From Pseudomonas fuscovaginae SE-1 (GTDB taxonomy: Bacteria > Pseudomonadota > Gammaproteobacteria > Pseudomonadales > Pseudomonadaceae): a stretch of 64,000 bases of DNA. Location: contig NZ_AQOH01000181.1 of NCBI RefSeq assembly GCF_000364705.1, positions 1 through 64,000 on the forward strand, read 5' to 3'. The notes under the pieces were generated by a model. It ran no database searches. It was given only the letters and a program-made list of their open reading frames with translations, and was not told the origin of the DNA. Positions 17,451-26,220 of this stretch are shown piece after piece (the stretch's first letter is position 1; every line of letters begins with the position of its first letter). The translations under genes and the position numbers were made by a program.

Positions 17451-17460
17451 TGGTATACCA
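17451..17460. promoter_or_regulatory. GntR operator site 1 (TGGTATACCA), LLM/chemoreceptor intergenic region
   Basis: The extended site is TTGGTATACCATAATATGG: the perfect palindrome TGGTATACCA overlaps a second inverted repeat CCATA-A-TATGG. It is in the divergent region between the monooxygenase and chemoreceptor genes. On the minus strand a TTGCGG lies 18 bases before TACCAA, so the operator would cover a -10 element. One of six copies between 17.4 and 37.4 kb. Confidence 0.75.
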
Positions 17461-17532
17461 TAATATGGAATATCCGCAAAACCTTTCTCTCCGACAAATC
17501 GCACTCACCTGACAAGGAAGGCGTGCAACCTG

Positions 17533-19479
17533 ATGAACATAAAACAGAAACTGACCCTGGCATTCGCCACGATTGCCGCCTTGCCTGTCATCCTCGTGGC
17601 AGTCCTGATCATCCTCAACCTGCGCAACGAGGCCCGCGAGGCGTTCCTGGACAGCAGCGGCCGGGAAATCCGCCAGGTCGAGAACGCCATGCAGCTGTTT
17701 TTCGAGGGCATCACCCAGAACGTCGAGTTCCTCGCCGAGGCCCCTCAACTGAACACTGTGGATGGCCAGCTCAAGCGCTATCTGGATGCCGATGCACCGA
17801 AAGTCGCCATGGGCGAGCAGGACCAGCAGGTGTTCCGCCTGTTCGCGCAATTGGCCAAGAGTCATCCAGCCTACAGCTATCTGTCCCTCGGTACCCGTGA
17901 GGGCGGCTATGTATTCTGGCCGGGCGATCCCAACCTCGCCAGCTATGACCCACGCAGCCGTCCCTGGTACCAGGCAGCCATGGCACAACCGGGCAAGACC
18001 CTGCGCACCGGCGCCTACTACTGGGCAGCGGACAACGTGGTGCTGGTCAGCACCGTGCGCAGTTTCGCCAATCGCCTGGGCGAGCAGGGCGGGGTGGTCA
18101 ACATCGACGTGTCGCTCAAGCAACTGACCGACCTGGTCAAGCAGATCCGCCTGGGCGACAGCGGCTACCTGATGCTCACCGAAGGCAGCGACAAGGTGCT
18201 GGTGGACCCGAAACAGCCCGAGCACAACTTCAAGAACCTCAGCCAACTGGGCGATGGTTACACCACCCTCGCCAAGGCCGGTCAGGGGCTGGTCGAAGTC
18301 GAACTGGCGGGCGAGCGCTACGTGGCCAACGTCCAGCCTTCCGAGGCCCTGGGCTGGCGCTTCGTTGGCCTGGTGCGCGAAAGCGAGGTGATGGCCGGCG
18401 TCACGCGCCTGACTTGGATCATCGCCGCCATCGCGGTGGTCTGCGCCGTGCTGTTCGCCTTTGCCGGCGCGTTTTTCGCCGGTCTCATCGTGCGCCCGAT
18501 CCGTGGGGTGGCCAATGGCCTGGAGGGCATCGCCCAGGGTGACGGTGACCTGACCGCGCGCCTGGAGGTGCGTGGGCGCGATGAAACCGCACAACTGGCA
18601 GGCTGGTTCAACCAGTTCCTGGAAGCGATCCGCAGCCTGATCCAGCGAATCGGTGAGGCGGCCGTGCAGATTCACACGACCTCCGGCAGTACCACCGAAG
18701 TGTCCCGGGAAATGGCCGAGGTCGCCGCGCGTCAGCGCGAGGCGGTGGATATGGTTTCGACCGCCTTCCATGAGATGGTCGCCACCTCCAATGAGGTCGC
18801 GCGCTCCTGCAACCAGGCCGCCGACTCGGCGGACAGCGGCCAGCGCCAGGCCCACAGTGGGCAGAAGCAGATCGAGACGGCGGTGAACAAGGTCGACCGG
18901 CTGAGCCAGGAGATCAGCCTGTCGGCCGAGGCCATGCAACAACTGGCGCAGGACAGCAACGACATCCAGTCGATTCTCGGCACCATCCGCTCGATTGCCG
19001 AACAGACCAACCTGCTGGCGCTCAACGCGGCGATCGAGGCCGCCCGTGCCGGTGAGCAGGGCCGTGGCTTTGCCGTGGTCGCCGATGAAGTACGGGCGCT
19101 GGCCAAGCGCACGGCCGATTCCACCGGAGAAATCGATGAACTGCTGGGTACCCTGGCCCGTCGCACCCAGCAGATGGGCAGGCAGATGCACGCCAGCCTC
19201 GAGGTGTCCCAGGAAACCGTGGTGTCGATCAATGAGGCGAGGGCCAGTTTTGAGCTGATCCGCGAGTCGGTGGACGTGATCCGCGACATGAACACCCAGA
19301 TCGCCACGGCGGCCGAAGAACAGCACCAGGTGGCCGAGGACATCAATCGGCATATCAGCCAGATTCACGGTGATGCGCAATTGGTGGCGGACCTGGCGGA
19401 CTCCACCAGTCAGGATGCGCAGAACCTGACGCAGTTGTCGGAGACCTTGAATCAGTGGGTCCGGCGCTTCCGGACTTGA
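17533..19479 (+). CDS. Methyl-accepting chemotaxis protein with dCache sensor
   Basis: A 648-residue chemoreceptor: a first membrane segment at residues 8-28, a periplasmic double-Cache region to about residue 285 ([20 protein letters not shown], then [12 protein letters not shown] and [10 protein letters not shown]), a second membrane segment near 293-318, a HAMP domain ([20 protein letters not shown]) and the signalling hairpin [23 protein letters not shown] is the ligand-pocket signature of Cache receptors that bind amino acids, amines and similar small molecules. It shares a regulatory region and operator with the monooxygenase gene, so it probably drives chemotaxis to the compound degraded by this regulon. 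Confidence 0.92.
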   Translation: MNIKQKLTLAFATIAALPVILVAVLIILNLRNEAREAFLDSSGREIRQVENAMQLFFEGITQNVEFLAEAPQLNTVDGQLKRYLDADAPKVAMGEQDQQVFRLFAQLAKSHPAYSYLSLGTREGGYVFWPGDPNLASYDPRSRPWYQAAMAQPGKTLRTGAYYWAADNVVLVSTVRSFANRLGEQGGVVNIDVSLKQLTDLVKQIRLGDSGYLMLTEGSDKVLVDPKQPEHNFKNLSQLGDGYTTLAKAGQGLVEVELAGERYVANVQPSEALGWRFVGLVRESEVMAGVTRLTWIIAAIAVVCAVLFAFAGAFFAGLIVRPIRGVANGLEGIAQGDGDLTARLEVRGRDETAQLAGWFNQFLEAIRSLIQRIGEAAVQIHTTSGSTTEVSREMAEVAARQREAVDMVSTAFHEMVATSNEVARSCNQAADSADSGQRQAHSGQKQIETAVNKVDRLSQEISLSAEAMQQLAQDSNDIQSILGTIRSIAEQTNLLALNAAIEAARAGEQGRGFAVVADEVRALAKRTADSTGEIDELLGTLARRTQQMGRQMHASLEVSQETVVSINEARASFELIRESVDVIRDMNTQIATAAEEQHQVAEDINRHISQIHGDAQLVADLADSTSQDAQNLTQLSETLNQWVRRFRT

Positions 19480-19491
19480 GGCGGGAAACGG

Positions 19492-19513
19492 GGCGGTGCC
19501 TGCTGGCACCGCC
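19492..19513. terminator. Hairpin between convergent chemoreceptor and flavin reductase genes
   Basis: A perfect 9-bp stem, GGCGGTGCC / GGCACCGCC, with loop TGCT. There is no T run on either side, but its position exactly between two convergent stop codons suggests a bidirectional terminator. Confidence 0.5.
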
Positions 19514-19527
19514 GCATTGACGTTCGC

Positions 19528-20013
19528 TCAGGCCACGGCGGGCAGGGCGCCCATCTTGCCGTGGCAGTACACCAGCGGGCCGTTCTCGCGTTGCGGCACG
19601 ATCAGGTTCTTCACCGCGCCGACCATGATGGCGTGGTCGCCGCCCTCGTATTCACGCCACAGCTCGCACTCGATGATCGCCGTGGCGTTGCCCAGCAGCG
19701 GGTTGCCCAGCTCGCTCAGGGTCCACTCGATGCCTTGCGCCTTGTCCTTGCCTTTGCGGGCGAACGCATAGGCTTCCTTCTGCTGCGCCTCGGACAGCAC
19801 ATGGATAGCGAAGCGCTTGCTCCTGATCAGGTGCGGATACGAATCGGAGCTGTAGTTGGGGCAGAACAGGACCAGTGCCGGCTCCATCGACAGCGAACTG
19901 AAGGCACTGGCGGTCAGGCCGACGATCTGGCCGTCGTCGTCCAGGGTGGTGATCACGGTGACACCAGAAGGGAACGAGCCCATGACTTGCTTGTAGAGGG
20001 TTGCGTCGATCAT
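19528..20013 (-). CDS. Flavin reductase (RutF/HpaC family), copy 1
   Basis: A 161-residue NAD(P)H:FMN reductase of the short-chain flavin reductase family (MGSFPSGVTVITT, GLTASAFSSLSMEPALVLFC, GGDHAIMVGAV). It supplies reduced flavin to the LLM oxygenase. I use the ATG at 20013, since GAGG lies 10 bases before it and the paralogue at 33949 has the same start (MI-x4-YK-x-VMGSFPSG). The two copies look about 70 percent identical by eye. Operator site 2 (20065-20074) is 52 bases upstream. Confidence 0.9.
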   Translation of the reverse strand: MIDATLYKQVMGSFPSGVTVITTLDDDGQIVGLTASAFSSLSMEPALVLFCPNYSSDSYPHLIRSKRFAIHVLSEAQQKEAYAFARKGKDKAQGIEWTLSELGNPLLGNATAIIECELWREYEGGDHAIMVGAVKNLIVPQRENGPLVYCHGKMGALPAVA

Positions 20014-20064
20014 TGGAGAAACCTCGGCCGCCGCCAGCGGCTTTTTTGTTGATTTATTGTCTGA

Positions 20065-20074
20065 TGGTATACCG
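20065..20074. promoter_or_regulatory. GntR operator site 2 (TGGTATACCG) before flavin reductase 1
   Basis: One mismatch from the palindromic core. Read toward the flavin reductase gene, TTGCAA is followed 16 bases later by TACCAT inside the operator, giving a -35/-10 pair that a bound repressor would block. The same TTGCA-16-TACCAT layout recurs at site 6. Confidence 0.65.
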
Positions 20075-20237
20075 TAATTTTGTCTTTGCAAGGGCTTTTT
20101 CAGGAGGCCGACAAACGTTGAATTCTTGACGATTACCCAATGTTTACGGGGTTTTCAGTTGATTCTATTGGTTTTTTTCGACGTAGAATTACGGATCAGA
20201 TGCCGTGAGGAAATACGGATCAGTCTTGTGAATTTTT

Positions 20238-20247
20238 TGGAATACCA
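20238..20247. promoter_or_regulatory. GntR operator site 3 (TGGAATACCA) before the NCS1 permease
   Basis: Extended form TTGGAATACCATAATATGG, with the same overlapping CCATA-A-TATGG repeat as site 1. It lies 84 bases before the permease start, on the permease side of the divergent region; CATAAT within it resembles a -10 hexamer. Confidence 0.7.
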
Positions 20248-20330
20248 TAATATGGTGTTCATAGGGCGGCGCCGCAGAGTGCCCCCTGGTTTGGCTTCGT
20301 ACAAAGATAAGAACAGACAAAACCGAGTTC

Positions 20331-21734
20331 ATGACTATGTCCCAGCAAGATCCGTTGATCGAACAGCACACGGTCGACTATGTGCCGTTGGCCGAGCGCC
20401 ATGGCAAGGCGCGTGACCTGTTTACCCTGTGGTTCAGTACCAATATCGCGCCCCTGCCGATCGTCACCGGGGCGATGGTGGTGCAGGTGTTCCACCTCGA
20501 CCTGTTCTGGGGATTGATCGCGATCGCCCTCGGGCATCTGGTCGGTGGCCTGGTGATCGCCCTGGCATCGGCACAGGGGCCCAGGATGGGCATTCCGCAG
20601 ATGGTCCAGAGTCGTGGCCAGTTCGGCCGTTACGGCGCGCTGCTGATCGTGTTCTTCGCGGCGATCATCTACATCGGCTTCTTCATTTCCAATATCGTGC
20701 TGGCGGGCAAGTCCATCACCGGGATCGTGCCGTCGATGCCGATGTCGGCCAGCCTGTTGATCGGTGCGCTGGGGGCGACGGCCATCGGCGTGATCGGCTA
20801 TCGCTTCATCCATAGCCTGAACCGCCTGGGCACCTGGGTCATGGGCGGCGCCTTGCTCGCCGGGTTCATCTACATCTTCGCCCACGAGCTGCCGGCGGAT
20901 TTCTTCAGCCGTGGTGCGTTCAACCTGTCCGGTTGGGTGGCCACGGTGTCGCTGGGCGTGATCTGGCAGATCAGCTTCTCGCCCTATGTGTCCGACTACT
21001 CGCGTTACCTGCCGATCGATATCGGTATCAGCCGGCCGTTCTGGGCGACCTACCTGGGCGCGTCACTGGGCACGATCCTGTCGTTCTCCTTCGGCGCGGT
21101 GGCGGCACTGGCGACGCCCGAAGGGACCGAGGCGATGCTGGCGGTCAAGCAGGCCACCGGCTGGCTGGGGCCGATCCTGATGGTGCTGTTCCTGCTCAAC
21201 ATCATCAGCCACAACGCCCTCAACCTGTATGGCGCGGTGCTGTCGATCGTCACCTCGATCCAGACCTTCGCCGGGCACTGGACGCCGAGCATCAAGGTGC
21301 GGGTGCTGCTGTCGGGGGGGATTCTGGCGGGCTGTTGCCTGGTGGCGCTGGGCGCCTCGGCGGACTTCATCTCGCATTTCATCGGGCTGATCCTGGCGCT
21401 GCTGCTGGTGCTGGTGCCGTGGGCTTCGATCAACCTGATCGACTTCTACATCATCAAGCGCGGGGAGTACGACATCGCTTCGATCTTCAGCGCTGACGGC
21501 GGGATCTACGGGCGCTTCAATCTGCATGCGATCGTGGCGTATTTCATCGGGATTCTGGTGCAGTTGCCGTTTGCCAATACGTCGCTGTATGTGGGGCCTT
21601 ACGCCAATCTGGTGGAGGGGGCGGATCTGTCGTGGTTGGTGGGGTTGGTGATCACATGTCCGCTGTACTACTGCCTGGCGACGCGGACTCGCAAGGAGCG
21701 GGTGAAGGCGGGGAGGTTGAGGATTGCCGACTGA
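20331..21734 (+). CDS. NCS1-family permease (cytosine/purine/allantoin/vitamin type)
   Basis: A 467-residue inner-membrane transporter with about 12 hydrophobic segments, starting with the hydrophilic DYVPLAERHGKARDLFTLWF and the family's first-helix region NIAPLPIVTGA; GWVATVSLGVIWQISFSPYVSDYSRY is the substrate-binding region. NCS1 proteins import nucleobases, hydantoins, thiamin-type and other N-heterocycles by cation symport. It is preceded by operator site 3 and is followed by a good terminator. In this regulon it is a candidate importer of a nitrogen heterocycle, in parallel with the ABC importer at 26.2-30.2 kb. Confidence 0.92.
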   Translation: MTMSQQDPLIEQHTVDYVPLAERHGKARDLFTLWFSTNIAPLPIVTGAMVVQVFHLDLFWGLIAIALGHLVGGLVIALASAQGPRMGIPQMVQSRGQFGRYGALLIVFFAAIIYIGFFISNIVLAGKSITGIVPSMPMSASLLIGALGATAIGVIGYRFIHSLNRLGTWVMGGALLAGFIYIFAHELPADFFSRGAFNLSGWVATVSLGVIWQISFSPYVSDYSRYLPIDIGISRPFWATYLGASLGTILSFSFGAVAALATPEGTEAMLAVKQATGWLGPILMVLFLLNIISHNALNLYGAVLSIVTSIQTFAGHWTPSIKVRVLLSGGILAGCCLVALGASADFISHFIGLILALLLVLVPWASINLIDFYIIKRGEYDIASIFSADGGIYGRFNLHAIVAYFIGILVQLPFANTSLYVGPYANLVEGADLSWLVGLVITCPLYYCLATRTRKERVKAGRLRIAD

Positions 21735-21750
21735 CCTCTCTGGTTGACGG

Positions 21751-21791
21751 AAAAGGGGCGCCGGGGGTGGATATTCTGGGCGCCCTTTTTT
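21751..21791 (+). terminator. Rho-independent terminator after the NCS1 permease
   Basis: GGGCGCC (21756-21762) pairs with GGCGCCC (21779-21785) around a 16-base loop, followed by a run of six T. It is 16 bases after the permease stop and separates the regulon from the putative defence genes. Confidence 0.8.
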
Positions 21792-22140
21792 GATTGTGTA
21801 CATATCCGTTTGCGCGTTTAGCTGATATTACGGTTTCGCCCCTTACGGGCGAGTCCCTTTTGCCAAACGACGCAAAGGAACCAAAAGGTCTTGCCCCTCC
21901 ATTGGCCCCTCGCTGCGCGAGGGGTTCCTTCGCTCTGGTCCTGTTTCGAGAGCACGCCGTGACGGGCCATCCTCAAAGTGTTCCACTCTCTGCAACCAGG
22001 TGAAGAGCCTGATAGGTACGCTGCTTCCGCGCTGCAGGAAGTAGAGACGAAAAACGCCTCTACTTTTCGTCCCGTGCCGATTACAGTCTGCGTTTTTCAT
22101 GGATGCACCGCCCAGTCGCGGCTTCTCAGGGAAGCTTCTC
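21792..22140. repeat. Noncoding stretch resembling a dispersed Pseudomonas repeat
   Basis: About 350 bases before the HNH-ATPase gene. The segment around 21832-21975 (CGCCCCTTACGGGCGAG, then GCAAAGGAACCAAAAGG and CCCCTCGCTGCGCGAGGGG) has short palindromes and resembles repeat sequence I associate with many Pseudomonas intergenic regions; this is memory, not a search. No gene is supported. The defence operon promoter must lie here, but I could not fix it. Confidence 0.35.
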
Positions 22141-24402
22141 ATGCAGTTGTTCGATCGCCGTTCCGTGCCTGTTCCCGAATTTTTTCAAAGCCGGGCGATG
22201 CAGGCGTCCCGCATGCAATTGAAAGAGTTCTTCGCCGAGGACAAACGTGTCCGTGCCCAGACACGTCCCTCGTACCTTCGAGTCGAGCTGAGAGATGTCT
22301 CGCTGCTCCGCGGGCTGGACAGGCTGTTTCATGGCAAGTGCGCGTTTTGCGAGAGCTTGATGGGTATCACCCAGGAAACCTCTGTCTATCGCTTTCGTCC
22401 CGGCAGCAACGCCAGTCCCGCACAGAATGACGAGAATGACCACCTGTACTACGCCTGGCTGGTCAATGCGTGGGAGAACCTCTACCCGATCTGCCGTGGC
22501 TGCCTGCCCGAGCGCCGCAACCATTTTCCAGTCGAGGGGGCCAGGGCGCCGATTCCCCATGATTTGCAGTTTTCGGCCTATGCCGAGGATCCCGAAGGGC
22601 TGTGGCGCGATCATCCGCCCAGGGAGACGAGCCTGTTGCTCGATCCGTGCGGGGATTGGCTGCCTCACTTGCATTTCGAGATTCACCCGTCGACCGGGAC
22701 CCTCGCGACATTCAGCGATGCCGGTCTGGAAACCATACGGCACTTCAATCTCAATCGGCCCGAACTCAAGCAACGACGGGCCCAAAAGCTCGGTGAGTAC
22801 ATGGACGCGCTGGAGTTCCTGGTGCAGTCCCCAGAGCGCAGACCAGCCGACATCGAGGCATTGTTCGATTTCTCCTCCATGGAATTCGGTGGGCTGTGCC
22901 ATCTGCTCTGCCTGCAGTTGGAGCCATTGCTCAAAGGCTCGTTCGGCGATGGCCGTTCGCTGAATCCGCAGCGTTTTGCCTCGGTTTTCATCGGCCGTGG
23001 TCGGCAAGCGCGAGGGCTGGCGGTCACGCTTGCGCAGGCCCTGGATGCCGAACGCCACGCGCCTTTGACCGAACAGGAACCACCGCTACCACGCCTGCAA
23101 TCCATCGAACTGGAAAACTTCAAGGGGATCGAGCGCCTGTGTCTGTCCCTGCCGGCACAGTCCACCGGTTTCCAGCAGCCCGCCCTGTTGATCCTCGGAG
23201 ACAATGCCGCAGGCAAGAGCTCGATCCTGGAGGCGACCGCGCTGGCCCTGTGCTCTTCCACGGCGCGTGGCAGGTTGCGGCTTGACCCGCGCAAGCTGCC
23301 GCTCGATCCACGGTTGATGGGGGGGGCTCGGACGATGGCGTCCAAGCGTGCGCAGGTCGTTCTGACGTTCGACGATTCGACTCGTCGAACGCTGACCATC
23401 AGCGGCCGGAGCTACCAATCGCAGGGGCAGGATGAACGGCCTCCGGTGTTTGCCTATGGCGCCTTTCGCCAGTATCTGAACCGTACGCGCGACTTCGGCG
23501 AGGCCCGATGGATCGTCAACCTGTTCAAGTCCGATGTGCTGCTGCCCAACCCGGAGAAATGGCTGCTGGGACTCGAACAACATGACTTCGATCAGGTGGT
23601 CAGGGCATTGCGCGAGGTGTTGTCGATCGAATCGGTGTTCAAGGTCATCGAGCGTGACGAGGCGGGCCGATCCCGCCGCTGCCATATTGTTACCGCCACC
23701 GGCCGTACGCCGTTGAGTCATGCATCATCGGGCTATCGCTCCATGCTGGCGATGGTCTGCGACATCATTCGCGGTCTGATGGACCGGACGCTCAACCCAT
23801 CTTTCGAGGATCTGGAAAGCGCCCGCGCCGTGGTACTGATCGATGAGGTGGAGGCCCATCTGCACCCGCGCTGGAAGATCCAGATCATGCGGGCCCTGCG
23901 GGCGGCCTTGCCGGAGGTCACCTTTATCGCCACCACTCACGACCCGCTGTGCCTGCGCGGCATGCAGGAGGGCGAGGTGGTCGTCATGCAGCGGGTGCCG
24001 AGCGGCAAGCGGACAGATACCCAACTACCGGTCATGGTCGAGCAGGTGGTCCGCCTGCCGAATGTCAGCCAACTGACCGTGGAGCAACTGCTGACCTCGG
24101 ATTTCTTCAGCCTGACCTCCACCGACCAGCCGGACACCGAGCGAGAGCTGGCCCACTTCGCTGACCTGCTGAGCGCCCGCGAGAGAGGCGAGCCGCTGAC
24201 GGCTGCACAACAGGAGGCTTGGCGCAGTCTCGAACGTGATATCGCCGATGCCTTGCCGGTGGGCTCCACCGAAGTCCAGCGGCTGGTGCAGGAGGCCGTC
24301 GTCGAGTACCTGAAGAACCGGCGGCGGACCTCGGCGGATAATCTCGCGCAGCTGCGCGTGGACGCCAAACAGCGCATCCTCGACATCCTGGAAGGACTCT
24401 GA
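22141..24402 (+). CDS. Putative defence ATPase with N-terminal degenerate HNH domain (PtuA-like fusion)
   Basis: A 753-residue protein in two parts. Residues 55-125 form a PtuB-like HNH zinc domain: C67/C70 in HGKCAFCES, N113 in WENLYP, C118/C121. The catalytic His of the EHYRPK motif is missing, since the motif reads YRFRPG with Arg84 in its place, so the nuclease centre looks dead. Residues 330-660 are an SMC/OLD-like AAA ATPase: Walker A GDNAAGKSS (353-361), signature ASSGYR, Walker B VVLIDEVEAH (D568, E569) and H600 in ATTHD. AGGGAAG favours the ATG at 22141 over 22099. With the next gene it resembles the Septu (PtuA/PtuB) anti-phage pair. Confidence 0.85.
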   Translation: MQLFDRRSVPVPEFFQSRAMQASRMQLKEFFAEDKRVRAQTRPSYLRVELRDVSLLRGLDRLFHGKCAFCESLMGITQETSVYRFRPGSNASPAQNDENDHLYYAWLVNAWENLYPICRGCLPERRNHFPVEGARAPIPHDLQFSAYAEDPEGLWRDHPPRETSLLLDPCGDWLPHLHFEIHPSTGTLATFSDAGLETIRHFNLNRPELKQRRAQKLGEYMDALEFLVQSPERRPADIEALFDFSSMEFGGLCHLLCLQLEPLLKGSFGDGRSLNPQRFASVFIGRGRQARGLAVTLAQALDAERHAPLTEQEPPLPRLQSIELENFKGIERLCLSLPAQSTGFQQPALLILGDNAAGKSSILEATALALCSSTARGRLRLDPRKLPLDPRLMGGARTMASKRAQVVLTFDDSTRRTLTISGRSYQSQGQDERPPVFAYGAFRQYLNRTRDFGEARWIVNLFKSDVLLPNPEKWLLGLEQHDFDQVVRALREVLSIESVFKVIERDEAGRSRRCHIVTATGRTPLSHASSGYRSMLAMVCDIIRGLMDRTLNPSFEDLESARAVVLIDEVEAHLHPRWKIQIMRALRAALPEVTFIATTHDPLCLRGMQEGEVVVMQRVPSGKRTDTQLPVMVEQVVRLPNVSQLTVEQLLTSDFFSLTSTDQPDTERELAHFADLLSARERGEPLTAAQQEAWRSLERDIADALPVGSTEVQRLVQEAVVEYLKNRRRTSADNLAQLRVDAKQRILDILEGL

Positions 24403-24405
24403 AGC

Positions 24406-25434
24406 ATGCGTGCCGTCAGTCGCGATAGCGTTCCGGTGCCCGATGCCATGTCGGGAGAAGAATCACCGGCGAAAAAGGAGCTGCAGAAACTCCAGGATTA
24501 CTTCAAGGCGCCAAAGGGGGCGTTACCGACCTTTGCCGTCTACAAATCCGACAGCGTGAAGAAACAGCTGCATGAGTTGTTCCACGGCAAGTGCGCCTAC
24601 TGCGAGAGCTTCTACTACGGCAGTGCGCCGGTGGATATCGAGCACTATCGGCCCAAGGGCCGTGTCTACGAAGAGCCGGACCATCCCGGTTACTGGTGGA
24701 TCGCCATGGACTGGGAAAACCTGTTGCCCAGCTGCATTCACTGCAACCGGCGCAGTGGGCAGGTAACGCCGACGTTATCGGCGAGCCTGGTCCGCCTGGT
24801 CAATGAAGACAAGGCGTTCAGCCGCTCTCGGGTGCTTCAGACCGGCAAGCAGGACAGCTTTCCCATCCTCGGTCAGCGGGCTGTGGTGGGAGCCTCGGAT
24901 TTTTCCGCTGAACAGGCATTGCTGCTGGATCCGTGCCGGGACCAGCCTGAAGAGCATCTGCGGTTTCATGTCGACAGCGACAACCTGATTGGTCTGGTCC
25001 TGCCCAAGCCCCATGACAGTGGCGGGTTGACCCTGAGTGCCGGCGTGGCGGGCGTCAGGCCGGAGTTGCGCGGGGTGATCGAGCAGGCGCTGGCGGATGG
25101 GTTGAGCCTGCGAGGGGCGGTATCGATCCATGTCTACGGCCTGAACCGGCTCGGTCTGGTACAGGAGCGCACACGGGTACTGCGCCAGTTGGAGTTCCTG
25201 GAAATGCTGGCGGTGGAAATGGGGCTGATGGCCCAGGAGCTGGAGCCTGCCGGGCAGGCCGAGGGGGTCGAGAGTGAGGCGGCGCGGGCGCGCAGCGAGC
25301 GTATTGCCAGGCGACTGCGGTTTCTCCAGGAGCAGATACTGGGGGAGATCAAGACCATGGCCCGGCCCGAGGCGCCTTACTCGGCGATGGTCCGGGAGTG
25401 GCTGGAGGGGTTCAAGGAGCGCTTGCGTCGCTGA
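24406..25434 (+). CDS. PtuB-like HNH endonuclease (TIGR02646-type)
   Basis: A 342-residue protein with an intact N-terminal HNH site: C63/C66 in HGKCAYCES, H80 in DIEHYRPKG, N105 in WENLLP and C110/C113 in CIHCN. The long C-terminal half has no motif I recognise. It starts three bases after the stop of the ATPase gene, so the two are one operon and probably one complex: an ATPase carrying a dead HNH copy, and a live nuclease. In Septu systems PtuB is the nuclease effector held by PtuA. The two HNH domains probably arose by duplication. Confidence 0.87.
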   Translation: MRAVSRDSVPVPDAMSGEESPAKKELQKLQDYFKAPKGALPTFAVYKSDSVKKQLHELFHGKCAYCESFYYGSAPVDIEHYRPKGRVYEEPDHPGYWWIAMDWENLLPSCIHCNRRSGQVTPTLSASLVRLVNEDKAFSRSRVLQTGKQDSFPILGQRAVVGASDFSAEQALLLDPCRDQPEEHLRFHVDSDNLIGLVLPKPHDSGGLTLSAGVAGVRPELRGVIEQALADGLSLRGAVSIHVYGLNRLGLVQERTRVLRQLEFLEMLAVEMGLMAQELEPAGQAEGVESEAARARSERIARRLRFLQEQILGEIKTMARPEAPYSAMVREWLEGFKERLRR

Positions 25435-25438
25435 GGCC

Positions 25439-26065
25439 TCAGGGCGTATCCCGTACACCCTGGCGCTGCGCCACCGCCCGCAATGTCTTGAGGCTGACCA
25501 TCGGCGCGTCGACCACGAACCGGTTGGCCAGCCAGGACGGAATGTCACCCGCCGGCTCGGCCTGCAACTGGTAGGTCACTTCGGTCTCGCCGTCAGCCTT
25601 GGGCCGCATCTGCCACAGGCCGCTCAACTGGCGCACGCGAATCAGGCCAGTGACTGGCGGCAGGTAGTCGGGTGTCGCCTCCAGGCGGCGCACCAGGCTG
25701 CCGTCGTCGCCCTGTTCGGTGTGCACATGCAACACCATGTCCCGTGGTGCGGCGGGCCAGGGCAGGTCGGTGGTGAGGTAGACCCAGGTGTCGTCGCCGT
25801 CGTTCTTCAGCAGGCGCATCTCGGCACAGGCATACAGCCATTTGCAGGCGACCCTGAGGTTTTCCTGCAGGTCGCGCAGAGTGGAGACGTCGGCCTTGAT
25901 ATCGGCCACGCCGCGAAAGCTCTGGTAGCGTGAACCCGGCACCTGCGTCAGGTAGACCTTGATGCCGTCTTCCTCATGGGCCAGCCTCCAGTTTTCCGCC
26001 GCGGCCAGGGTGGTCGCACCCAGGCAGGCCGTTGTCAGGGCGATCACGGATAACAGGGTTTTCAT
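25439..26065 (-). CDS. START-domain periplasmic protein
   Basis: A 208-residue protein with a signal peptide (MKTLLSVIALTTACLGATTL) and a START/Bet v1-like lipid-binding domain (WRLAHEEDGIKVYLTQVPGS, VSTLRDLQENL, PRDMVLHVHTEQ, SLKTLRAVAQRQ). Such Pseudomonas proteins are predicted to bind hydrophobic ligands in the periplasm. Its stop is only 4 bases from the stop of the nuclease gene on the opposite strand, so the defence pair was placed without any spare sequence here. No obvious link to either neighbour. Confidence 0.85.
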   Translation of the reverse strand: MKTLLSVIALTTACLGATTLAAAENWRLAHEEDGIKVYLTQVPGSRYQSFRGVADIKADVSTLRDLQENLRVACKWLYACAEMRLLKNDGDDTWVYLTTDLPWPAAPRDMVLHVHTEQGDDGSLVRRLEATPDYLPPVTGLIRVRQLSGLWQMRPKADGETEVTYQLQAEPAGDIPSWLANRFVVDAPMVSLKTLRAVAQRQGVRDTP

Positions 26066-26171
26066 TCGCAGCCTCCGCAGACACCCGACGGTATGTTCAG
26101 GTCTGCCAGATATAACACGCGAACGCGAAGTTTATTCGATGGCTTTGCGCGGTTGTGCTTCGGGAGGGGGA

Positions 26172-26206
26172 CACCTGTCGTCGCGAGCTGCGGGCGACGA
26201 CAGGTG
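26172..26206 (-). terminator. 13-bp stem hairpin downstream of the ABC transporter operon
   Basis: CACCTGTCGTCGC (26172-26184) pairs perfectly with GCGACGACAGGTG (26194-26206) across a 9-base loop. It lies 15 bases past the stop of the ATPase gene. No T run follows, so it is a strong hairpin but not a textbook intrinsic terminator. Confidence 0.5.
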
Positions 26207-26220
26207 GGTGGGGCGGGGTA

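Noticed and set aside
17422-19509. 695-codon minus-strand open frame opposite the Cache chemoreceptor
   Set aside because: Shadow of the plus-strand gene, which has all chemoreceptor domains in order.
22099-24402. Start of the HNH-ATPase at the upstream ATG 22099
   Set aside because: No ribosome site there, whereas AGGGAAG is well placed for the ATG at 22141, and the extra 14 residues are not family-like.
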